Assembly: GCA_017515925.1 (NCBI GenBank)
Contig: JAFWEB010000005.1
Span: 1 to 7,618, forward strand
Direction of reading: 5' to 3'
Origin: Candidatus Saccharimonadota bacterium
GTDB lineage: Bacteria > Patescibacteriota > Saccharimonadia > Saccharimonadales > Saccharimonadaceae
Length of the DNA: 7,618 nt
The notes below the pieces were generated by a model. The model had not been told where the DNA came from and searched no databases. It saw only the letters and a program-made list of their open reading frames with translations. This document shows positions 1 to 6,161 of the stretch, in pieces; position 1 is the stretch's first letter, and each line of letters begins with the position of its first letter. The position numbers were made by a program, and so were the translations under genes.

Positions 1-571
1 TTCCAGTCCTTATGGAGAATCAAAATTTGAGATTGAACAAATGTTGAAATCTGAAGCAGAAAGAGACCGTGATTTCCACGCTTCCCTACTTCGTTATTTC
101 AATCCAATCGGCGCAGATCCGTCAGGCAAGCTCGGCGAAGATCCAAATGGCCGCCCTAATAATCTAATGCCAATCATTATGAAAGTTGCAAAAGGAGAAA
201 TTCCAGAATTATCCGTCTATGGCAATGATTATCCAACACCGGATGGCACATGTATCCGTGATTATATTCATGTGATTGATTTAGCCAAAGGTCATCTGGC
301 AGCTCTGGAGCATCTTGTGAATAATCCAGACGATAACTTGCAGATCTATAATCTAGGCTCCGGCAAAGGCACTAGCGTGCTAGAAATGATCTCTGCCTTT
401 GAAAAAGCCAGTGGCAAAAAACTGCCTTACAAAATCGTTGACCGTAGACCAGGTGATCTTCCAGAATTTTATGCCGACCCAACCAAAGCCGAAAAAGAAC
501 TCGGCTGGAAAACCGAGCTTACTATCGATGACGCAATGCGCGACACTATCAACTATCTAAACAACAATTAG
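1..571 (+). CDS. galE: UDP-glucose 4-epimerase (GalE), 5'-truncated by the window edge
   Basis: Interconverts UDP-glucose and UDP-galactose in the cytoplasm, supplying galactose donors for glycan assembly. The reading frame is open from base 2, so the gene starts upstream; the ATG at 41 is internal. The first visible residues read SSPYGESK, the catalytic YxxxK motif of the extended short-chain dehydrogenase/reductase family. Next come the GalE substrate-binding hallmarks: LRYFNPIGA, then NLMPII, then VYGNDYPTPDGTCIRDYIHV, and a C-terminal stretch with YNLGSGKGTSV and KELGW. About 189 residues are present; full GalE proteins are about 330-340, so the N-terminal half with the NAD-binding GxxGxxG is missing here. 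The TAG stop (569-571) overlaps the stop of the convergent glycosyltransferase gene. Identification as a GalE-family epimerase is firm. Specificity for UDP-Glc/Gal rather than the N-acetyl sugars is inferred from the family pattern. Confidence 0.93.
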   Translation, partial: SSPYGESKFEIEQMLKSEAERDRDFHASLLRYFNPIGADPSGKLGEDPNGRPNNLMPIIMKVAKGEIPELSVYGNDYPTPDGTCIRDYIHVIDLAKGHLAALEHLVNNPDDNLQIYNLGSGKGTSVLEMISAFEKASGKKLPYKIVDRRPGDLPEFYADPTKAEKELGWKTELTIDDAMRDTINYLNNN

Positions 572-1551
572 GCTCGAACTGCCGAATATGCTCCCCAAGC
601 TAATTTGAACAAAGCTGGGTGAATCATTACGAGATAAGTAGCAATTTTGTCACGCTTGGTAGCAACTGGATTTTTGGTGGCGAATTTGTGATTTTTGCGG
701 ATGTATTCTACAACTTCTTTCTTTTTAGCAACAATTTCTGGCGAAGTTACTTTTGCACTTTCTATCATCCAAAGTACAGAAAACCTAGCGTGAATGCGCC
801 TGACATTTACTGTGTTGATAAGGTATGGAAAATCTTTTTGTACGCTATCACACATTTCGTCAGTCAAACGGATAATATCAAATTTGCTTTCATTGAAAGA
901 AGATGAAGAAATTGAGCCTTTGCGTTTTTGATAATAATACTTAGGCTCACCACCATAGGCAATGTTTGGACATTGTTTTATAAGTTTATATGTGGTACCA
1001 AGATCTTCGTGTACCGTTCCCTCTGGAAATGTCACGCCTTCCCACAAATCACGACGGTACAATTTGGCATAGGCCGATACGTTGAATCCTTCTTCTCGCA
1101 TCATGCGACCCATTGCTTCTTCTGTGCTCATATTCTTCTCGCCATATTTTGCGCCATAATCTACTTTGGTGCCTTTGAGTGTGGTTTCCAGGATCGCACA
1201 AATAGACATTTTGCTGTTATATTTTTGCACCAAGGAATAAAGATAATGAACAGCATCAAGCGCCAATGCATCATCTGAATCTAGAAATGTAATATATTCG
1301 CCTTTTGCTTCTTGTAAACCTCGGTTTCTCGCACCAGAAAGCCCTCGGTTTTCTTGGTGAATTACAATAAAACGAGAATCAAGCTTGGCCTTTTCGTCAC
1401 AAAAAACACCACTACCATCAGTTGATCCATCATCAACTACAATAAACTCTAGTTTTGGGTAATTTTGATGCATCAAAGAATCAAAACATTTCTCCAAATA
1501 TGGGAGCACATTGTATACCGGCACAATAATAGATATAAGCGGCATTTCCAT
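568..1551 (-). CDS. Family 2 glycosyltransferase with intact GT-A motifs
   Basis: Predicted inverting glycosyltransferase that adds a sugar from a nucleotide-sugar donor to a growing surface glycan at the cytoplasmic membrane face. The 327-residue protein has a standard GT-A fold signature: ISIIVPVYN at residues 6-14, VVDDGSTDGS at 38-47 for nucleotide binding, NRGLSGARNRG at 68-78, and the metal-binding FLDSDD at 89-94. The HED at 181-183 fits the usual place of the catalytic acidic residue. It is followed by the common YYYQKRKGSIS segment. The hydrophobic C-terminus (LFKLAWGAYSAVRA) may contact the membrane. Donor and acceptor cannot be read from the sequence; rhamnose is a candidate from context only. 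The start at 1551 is the first ATG, with a second two codons later, and neither has a visible ribosome site. A -10-like TATAAT lies seven bases upstream, suggesting a leaderless message. The gene is antisense-oriented to galE and the exporter. Confidence 0.92.
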   Translation of the reverse strand: MEMPLISIIVPVYNVLPYLEKCFDSLMHQNYPKLEFIVVDDGSTDGSGVFCDEKAKLDSRFIVIHQENRGLSGARNRGLQEAKGEYITFLDSDDALALDAVHYLYSLVQKYNSKMSICAILETTLKGTKVDYGAKYGEKNMSTEEAMGRMMREEGFNVSAYAKLYRRDLWEGVTFPEGTVHEDLGTTYKLIKQCPNIAYGGEPKYYYQKRKGSISSSSFNESKFDIIRLTDEMCDSVQKDFPYLINTVNVRRIHARFSVLWMIESAKVTSPEIVAKKKEVVEYIRKNHKFATKNPVATKRDKIATYLVMIHPALFKLAWGAYSAVRA

Positions 1552-1554
1552 ACT

Positions 1555-1560
1555 TATAAT
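1555..1560 (+). promoter_or_regulatory. Candidate -10 box for the exporter operon (TATAAT)
   Basis: A consensus TATAAT lies in the 42-base divergent gap. It would put the transcription start near 1567 and give a leader of about 26-28 bases before the permease ATG, with room for its ribosome site. No convincing -35 hexamer is seen at the normal distance, which would lie inside the divergent gene. A TATAAC at 1563-1568 is an alternative. The call rests on sequence match and position. Confidence 0.5.
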
Positions 1561-1564
1561 TATA
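1559..1564 (-). promoter_or_regulatory. Candidate -10 box for the divergent glycosyltransferase (TATAAT)
   Basis: On the minus strand TATAAT overlaps the opposite-strand box by two bases, so that 1555-1564 is the perfect palindrome TATAATTATA. Seven bases separate it from the ATG at 1551. Transcription would begin at or within a base or two of the start codon, giving a leaderless or nearly leaderless mRNA. This agrees with the lack of any Shine-Dalgarno-like sequence there. No good -35 is visible. Confidence 0.45.
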
Positions 1565-1583
1565 TAACAATAACTATTTTTTC

Positions 1584-1590
1584 GGGGTGA
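1584..1590 (+). promoter_or_regulatory. Ribosome-binding site setting the permease start
   Basis: GGGGTGA differs by one base from the GGAGGTGA complement of the 16S rRNA tail and ends three bases before the ATG at 1594. The alternative in-frame ATG at 1612 is preceded only by ATAAGAAT, so the upstream start is preferred. Confidence 0.65.
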
Positions 1591-1593
1591 AAT

Positions 1594-2421
1594 ATGATAA
1601 AATATAAGAATATGAGTATAGACTCTAATCTGTTTAGCAAAAGGAATCGCGTGCTCTTAGGCGAGCTCGTGAAAACTGATTTTAAGCTCCGCTATCAGGG
1701 TTCTGTACTTGGTTATCTTTGGGCTCTGATCAAGCCGCTTTTAATGTTCGCTATCCTTTATGTTGTTTTCTCTCAGATTCTCAGGTTTGGCGATAAAATC
1801 GACCATTATCCTGTATATCTCTTGGTCGGTACCGTTCTATGGAGCTTTTTCACAGAGTGTACCCAGCAAGGTATTCACGCCATCGAACAACGCGGCGAAC
1901 TGCTTCGCAAAATTAATTTCCCTAAATACATTGTTGTACTTTCCGCTACTAGCACCGCTGTGATTAATGTTCTAATCAACCTTTGCGTCGTCGTAATATT
2001 TGCTTTGATCAGCGGCATCAGCCCTTCTTGGTCTTGGTTACTTGTCCCACTATCACTACTAGAGCTCTATGCCCTAGCTCTGGGTGTTTCCCTTTTGCTT
2101 GGCGCAATTAATGTCAAATTCCGCGATATTGGTAATATTTGGGATGTTTTGATGCAGGCAATGTTTTATGCAATTCCTATCATCTATCCTCTTTCTATGG
2201 TCGCAGAAAGAAGTGCCCTAGCTGCAAAAATTATCTTACTCAATCCTATCGCCCAAGCAATTCAAGACATCAGGCATAATCTCATTACTACTCAGGCAGA
2301 GACTACATGGGGCGAACTGCATTTCTGGGCAATCATACCAATTGTAATAGTTGTTGCAGTATTTATTGTGTCTATTTTCTACTTCCGCAGAAAATCTAAA
2401 TACTTTGCAGAGGAGGCCTAA
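1594..2421 (+). CDS. wzm: Polysaccharide ABC exporter, membrane permease (ABC-2 / Wzm-TagG type)
   Basis: Membrane half of a type-2 ABC exporter that moves a lipid-linked surface polysaccharide or teichoic-acid-like polymer across the cytoplasmic membrane. The 275-residue protein has the family's usual size and pattern. A cytoplasmic amphipathic N-terminal segment ends in KTDFKLRYQGSVLGYLW (about 27-43). About six hydrophobic spans follow, roughly at 40-63, 72-87, around 115-145, 150-175, 190-205 and 245-268. The last precedes a basic FYFRRKSK tail. The INFPKY segment and NVKFRDIGNIW loop are typical of Wzm/TagG/RgpC-like permeases. The ATPase gene follows directly, with no spacer between the TAA and its ATG. 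The family and exporter role are clear. The gene symbol is by analogy, and the polymer, presumably rhamnose-containing, is inferred from the neighbouring rml genes. Confidence 0.92.
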   Translation: MIKYKNMSIDSNLFSKRNRVLLGELVKTDFKLRYQGSVLGYLWALIKPLLMFAILYVVFSQILRFGDKIDHYPVYLLVGTVLWSFFTECTQQGIHAIEQRGELLRKINFPKYIVVLSATSTAVINVLINLCVVVIFALISGISPSWSWLLVPLSLLELYALALGVSLLLGAINVKFRDIGNIWDVLMQAMFYAIPIIYPLSMVAERSALAAKIILLNPIAQAIQDIRHNLITTQAETTWGELHFWAIIPIVIVVAVFIVSIFYFRRKSKYFAEEA

Positions 2422-3216
2422 ATGAAGTGGAGCGATCGTTATCTCAAGAAAATGAAATCTGCCGCCGAAAAGGAGGCCTTAGATAATAGTATCTCGATTG
2501 AGGTAAAAAATTTGCACAAGAGTTTCAAGCTCCCTACCGAACGTTCATGGGGGCTCAAACAAGCCATCTTCAATCGTCTCAAAGGTGTCAAAGGTTATCG
2601 AAAACAGGAAGTCCTACGCGGTATTTCTTTCGACGTCAAGAAAGGCGAGTTCCTCGGCATTGTCGGACGAAATGGTAGCGGCAAATCCACCCTTCTAAAG
2701 ACTCTATCAGAAATTTATGTCCCAGACAGCGGCAGCATTAAAATCAACGGCACACTTGTTCCATTTATCGAGCTTGGCGTAGGTTTTAATCCAGAATTAA
2801 CTGGCCGCGAAAATGTCTATCTCAACGGTGCCCTGCTCGGCTTTTCTAATAGCGAAATGGACGAAATGTATGAAGAAATCGTCAAATTCGCCGAGCTAGA
2901 ACAGTTCATGGACCAAAAGCTCAAAAACTACTCTTCTGGTATGCAGGTTCGCTTGGCATTTTCTATTGCAATTCGTGCTCATGGCGACATCTTAATTCTA
3001 GATGAAGTCCTCGCCGTTGGCGATGCTGCCTTCCAAGAAAAATGTAATGATTATTTCAAGAGTTTACATGGCAACCAGACCGTTATTCTAGTCACCCATT
3101 CCATGGAAAATGTTATGCGCTTCTGCGATCGTGCAATTTTAATTGAAGACGGCAAAATCGCTTGCGAAGGTAAACCAGAAAAAGTCACTAAAGCTTATAA
3201 CGCACTTTGGCAATAA
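2422..3216 (+). CDS. wzt: Polysaccharide ABC exporter, ATP-binding subunit (Wzt-TagH type, short form)
   Basis: ATPase that powers the permease encoded just upstream. The 264-residue protein carries all nucleotide-binding motifs: Walker A GRNGSGKST at 82-90, the ABC signature YSSGMQ at 170-175, Walker B ILILDE at 190-195, the D-loop around AVGD at 198-201 and the switch histidine in VTHS at 224-227 (H226). The segment LGVGFNPELTGRENV at 118-132 is characteristic of the Wzt/TagH/RgpD polysaccharide-export clade. An N-terminal insertion (about residues 36-62, ERSWGLKQAIF and on) is also usual there. The protein stops soon after the ATPase core (YNALWQ), so it lacks the C-terminal carbohydrate-binding domain of long Wzt proteins such as that of E. 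coli O9a. Translation starts from an AGGAGG at 2411-2416, five bases before the ATG. The ATG directly follows the permease TAA, and both genes are in the same frame. Confidence 0.94.
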   Translation: MKWSDRYLKKMKSAAEKEALDNSISIEVKNLHKSFKLPTERSWGLKQAIFNRLKGVKGYRKQEVLRGISFDVKKGEFLGIVGRNGSGKSTLLKTLSEIYVPDSGSIKINGTLVPFIELGVGFNPELTGRENVYLNGALLGFSNSEMDEMYEEIVKFAELEQFMDQKLKNYSSGMQVRLAFSIAIRAHGDILILDEVLAVGDAAFQEKCNDYFKSLHGNQTVILVTHSMENVMRFCDRAILIEDGKIACEGKPEKVTKAYNALWQ

Positions 3217-3219
3217 TAA

Positions 3220-4254
3220 TTACTTTCTTCTAGCTTTTAGTTGTTTTTTGAGCTGCAACATAAACACTTGTGGCGGCATCTTCAAAATATTTCGGAGATT
3301 CTTCCAATTCTCTTTTGGGAAGTATCCTTTTAGCACCATATTTTTGGAATCAGCATCATGCATTTCTGCGCGCACACGAAGCGCATATTTTTCTAGCTGG
3401 CTTTCTGGCAAACGCATCAAATTATCATAGTAACTAGCAAATTTAATAGGCTGCAATACTCTGCCAAAAGTTTCATAAATCTTTCTCTTACGCAAAGTCC
3501 TCTCGATCTCTGCAAACTCTTCATTTACTAGCAAATATTTTTCTTCCTCTTTTATAATTGAAGGTTCAGGTATACGGAAATGATAGTAAGCTTTGTTAGA
3601 GAGCACAATTGCTCCGCCTGATGTTAGGGACTTAATATGGAAATTGATGTCGAGATAATCTGGAATAATTCCCTCAAAGAAGGTGATGTTTTCTTTTTGC
3701 AAATATTCTTTTTTGTATAGCCCCGCCCAGACAATCGCCGGCTCATAAAAGATGTGTGTATCCTCGGTTGGATCTATCACATAGTTGGCTTCATCATCTA
3801 GCACTGCTTCATGCAAATCATTTTTACCATCATGAAAATCATAATAATTACATCGCACTACATCGGCATCAAATTTTTTGGCGAGCGCAAATAGCTCGAT
3901 ATACATTTCTGGATCAATGAAATCACTAGAGTGTAAGAAACCAACATATTCTGCTTTTGTGAGAGCTAGACCCTGGTTCATCGCATGTGCAAAGTCTGTT
4001 GTTTTGCAAAGAATCGCCCGCATACGCTGATCGCGTTTTGTGTAGTCTGCAATAATTTCTTGGGAACGATCATCCCTGAAGTTGACTAAAATCAACACTT
4101 CCATGTCATCCAAAATCTGATTATGTACCGTGCGTAGACAGTCCACTAGATTTGGATCATTTTCGTGGACAAACACCAAAACCGACACGCGAGGAGAATC
4201 AGTGTATTCCTCCTCTTCGTCGAAATCTCGTTCAGTATTTGTGCCGATTGCCAT
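3220..4254 (-). CDS. Family 2 glycosyltransferase-like protein with degenerate catalytic motifs
   Basis: A 344-residue GT-A fold protein, last gene of the rml operon. The fold is recognisable from VSVLVFVHENDPNLVDCL at residues 23-40, then MEVLILVNFRDDRS (51-64), MNQGLALTKAEYVGFLHSSDFIDPEMY (92-118, quoted in three pieces: MNQGLAL, TKAEYVGFL, HSSDFIDPEMY), and the C-terminal AYYHFRIPEPSI. The usual VVDDGSTD is replaced by LVNFRDDRS. The usual FLDSDD is replaced by FLHSSD (106-111), so two of the acidic positions that bind nucleotide and metal are changed. It may be an unusual transferase, an accessory subunit or inactive. An acidic N-terminal leader (DFDEEEEYTD, 10-19) precedes the fold, and the C-terminus is basic (LKKQLKARRK). 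The start lies three bases after the rmlD stop in the same frame, with no visible ribosome site, so translation is probably coupled to rmlD. The gene converges with the exporter ATPase gene across three bases. Confidence 0.85.
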   Translation of the reverse strand: MAIGTNTERDFDEEEEYTDSPRVSVLVFVHENDPNLVDCLRTVHNQILDDMEVLILVNFRDDRSQEIIADYTKRDQRMRAILCKTTDFAHAMNQGLALTKAEYVGFLHSSDFIDPEMYIELFALAKKFDADVVRCNYYDFHDGKNDLHEAVLDDEANYVIDPTEDTHIFYEPAIVWAGLYKKEYLQKENITFFEGIIPDYLDINFHIKSLTSGGAIVLSNKAYYHFRIPEPSIIKEEEKYLLVNEEFAEIERTLRKRKIYETFGRVLQPIKFASYYDNLMRLPESQLEKYALRVRAEMHDADSKNMVLKGYFPKENWKNLRNILKMPPQVFMLQLKKQLKARRK

Positions 4255-4257
4255 ATA

Positions 4258-5151
4258 TTATTCTTGTTCTAATTCTTTTAGATAGCGAGAGAGTGCATCT
4301 TGCCAAGTTGGTAGTGGCGAAAAACCAGCTTCTTTTAATTTGGATTTATCCAAGCGAGAGTTGAATGGACGAGCTGCCACAGAAGCACCATATTCTGCCG
4401 TGGTCACTGGAATTACTTTTGAATTAATACCAGCTTGCTTGAAAATTTCTTTGGTAAAATCAGCCCAACTAATATAGCCGCCTTCATTAGTTGCGTGATA
4501 GAATCCATACTTGTCAGTCTCTATCATATCTACTAGCAAACGAGCTAAATCTGGCGTATATGTAGGCGTACCAATTTGATCATCTACTACGCGCACTTCT
4601 TCGTGTTCACTGCCCACCTTTAGCATGGTCTTGACGAAATTCTTACCATTCTTGCCAAAGACCCAGGCAATACGCACAATGAAATATTCATCTGTATTGT
4701 CTGTGACAGCCTTTTCGCCATCGAGCTTACTCTGGCCATAAATATTGAGTGGAGCATAGTTTTTGTCGTCTGGTTGCCATGGTTCAGTTCCCTGGCCGTT
4801 AAATACATAGTCCGTAGAAATATAGACCATCTTGGCGCCAACTTTTTTGCAAGCCTTGGCGATATTTGCAGTACCTTCTACATTTACTTTGCGCACTATT
4901 GGTTGATTCTCTGGATCTTCTGCACCATCCACATTAGTCCAAGCAGCACAGTGTACGACTGCATCTGGCTGGTATTCTTCTATCACGCGATTTACTGCAT
5001 CAGCATCGGTAATATCCATAATGGTGGTTTTATATTCTGTTTTATCACTACCGGAGCGATCTGCGCCAAGCCCATCATAGCCACGGCTGATTAGCTCCAA
5101 CATTACATCATGACCAAGTTGGCCAGAAGTGCCCGTAACTAATACCTTCAT
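4258..5151 (-). CDS. rmlD: dTDP-4-dehydrorhamnose reductase (RmlD)
   Basis: Last step of dTDP-L-rhamnose synthesis: NAD(P)H-dependent reduction of dTDP-4-keto-L-rhamnose in the cytoplasm. The 297-residue protein has the usual family length. It shows the nucleotide-binding GTSGQLG at 7-13, the RmlD hallmark CAAWTNVDGAE at 68-78 (often AAYTAVDKAE elsewhere), STDYVF at 112-117 and the catalytic YGQSK at 138-142 (Tyr138, Lys142). Then come VRIAWVFGKNGKNFV and VVDDQIGTPTYTPDLA, both typical of RmlD. The ATG at 5151 has a strong GAGGAGG at 5162-5156, four bases upstream, and shares one base with the rmlB stop (TAATG). Downstream, a TAA plus one codon separates it from the glycosyltransferase-like gene in the same frame. 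Identification is firm. Confidence 0.96.
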   Translation of the reverse strand: MKVLVTGTSGQLGHDVMLELISRGYDGLGADRSGSDKTEYKTTIMDITDADAVNRVIEEYQPDAVVHCAAWTNVDGAEDPENQPIVRKVNVEGTANIAKACKKVGAKMVYISTDYVFNGQGTEPWQPDDKNYAPLNIYGQSKLDGEKAVTDNTDEYFIVRIAWVFGKNGKNFVKTMLKVGSEHEEVRVVDDQIGTPTYTPDLARLLVDMIETDKYGFYHATNEGGYISWADFTKEIFKQAGINSKVIPVTTAEYGASVAARPFNSRLDKSKLKEAGFSPLPTWQDALSRYLKELEQE

Positions 5152-6161
5152 TAATCCTCCTCTTTTTGATAATTACCGGATAAAATATCCTGCCACCATT
5201 CTTCGTTGTCGACATACCATTTGATGGTTTTCTTGATACCGTCTTCAAACTTGGTTTCTGGAAGCCAACCTAGTTCATCATGGATAAATGTTGGGTCAAT
5301 CGCGTAGCGACGATCGTGACCTTTGCGGTCCTCAACAAATTCAATCAGGTCTTCACTCTTGCCGAGTTCTTTGCAAATTAACTTTACAATATCAATGTTT
5401 GCCATCTCATTATGGCCACCCACATTGTATACTTGGCCAATTTTGCCATTATGAATAATCAAATCAATTGCACGGCAGTGATCCTCTACATAGAGCCAGT
5501 CACGCACATTTTTACCATCACCATAGACTGGAAGTGGTTTATCATGGAGTGCGTTGATAATCATCAAAGGAATTAGTTTCTCTGGGAAATGATATGGTCC
5601 ATAGTTGTTTGAACAACGAGAAATTGTAGCTGGGAAATTGAATGTTCTGCAATATGCCATTACTAACATATCTGCGCCAGCTTTAGATGCGCTATATGGG
5701 CTACTAGCATGAAGTGGAGTTTTCTCAGTGAAGAATAGGTCTGGGCGATCTAGTGGTAGGTCACCATATACCTCGTCCGTAGATACTTGGTGATAACGAG
5801 GGATGTTTAGTTCGCGGCATACTTCCATCAAAACTTGAGTGCCACGGACATTGGTTTCTACAAAGATTTCTGGGCCAGTGATAGAACGATCTACATGACT
5901 TTCTGCAGCAAAGTTCACTACGATATCTGGTTTTTCTTCTTCAAATAGCTTCTTAATAGCTGGTTTGTCGCAAATGTTAATCTTCGCGAAACGAAAATTT
6001 GGATTCTTTTTTGCCTCACGCAAAGTGTGAATATTACCAGCATAAGTTAGACAATCTACACAGACGATACGATAATCTGGGTATTTGTTTAACATGTAAT
6101 AGACAAAGTTGGATCCAATAAATCCAGCACCGCCAGTAACTACAATTGTTTTTGCTGCCAT
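5151..6161 (-). CDS. rmlB: dTDP-glucose 4,6-dehydratase (RmlB)
   Basis: Second enzyme of dTDP-L-rhamnose synthesis, converting dTDP-glucose to dTDP-4-keto-6-deoxyglucose with tightly bound NAD. The 336-residue protein matches the family length. It contains GGAGFIGSN at 10-18, VDCLTYAGN at 35-43, AAESHVDRSI at 85-94, the catalytic STDEVYGD at 127-134 (Thr128, Asp129, Glu130) and YSASK at 156-160 (Tyr156, Lys160). NNYGPYHFPEKLIPL and VYGDGKNVRDWLYVEDH follow, diagnostic for RmlB rather than other extended short-chain dehydrogenases. A near-perfect AAGGAGG at 6175-6169 sits seven bases before the ATG, inside the end of rmlC. The ATG overlaps the rmlC stop by one base. No missing motifs or oddities. 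Confidence 0.97.
   Translation of the reverse strand: MAAKTIVVTGGAGFIGSNFVYYMLNKYPDYRIVCVDCLTYAGNIHTLREAKKNPNFRFAKINICDKPAIKKLFEEEKPDIVVNFAAESHVDRSITGPEIFVETNVRGTQVLMEVCRELNIPRYHQVSTDEVYGDLPLDRPDLFFTEKTPLHASSPYSASKAGADMLVMAYCRTFNFPATISRCSNNYGPYHFPEKLIPLMIINALHDKPLPVYGDGKNVRDWLYVEDHCRAIDLIIHNGKIGQVYNVGGHNEMANIDIVKLICKELGKSEDLIEFVEDRKGHDRRYAIDPTFIHDELGWLPETKFEDGIKKTIKWYVDNEEWWQDILSGNYQKEED

Noticed and set aside
41..43. ATG at 41 as the start of a short galE-like gene
   Set aside because: The same frame is open to the left edge and encodes the catalytic YGESK motif before this ATG, so the gene is cut by the window rather than starting there.
591..622. Hairpin with arms CCCAAGCT and AGCTGGG as a terminator for galE
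   Set aside because: The stem needs a bulged base, the loop is long (about 11 bases), no T-run follows, and the sequence lies inside the opposing coding region.
619..1278. Plus-strand open frames inside 619-906 and 928-1278
   Set aside because: They lie opposite a clear glycosyltransferase, are rich in Phe/Cys/His as expected of antisense shadows, and show no recognisable domain.
4620..5094. Overlapping open frames on both strands within rmlD (4620-4841 minus, 4774-5094 plus)
   Set aside because: Shadows of rmlD in other frames, with no family motifs or ribosome sites. RmlD has every expected motif in its own frame.
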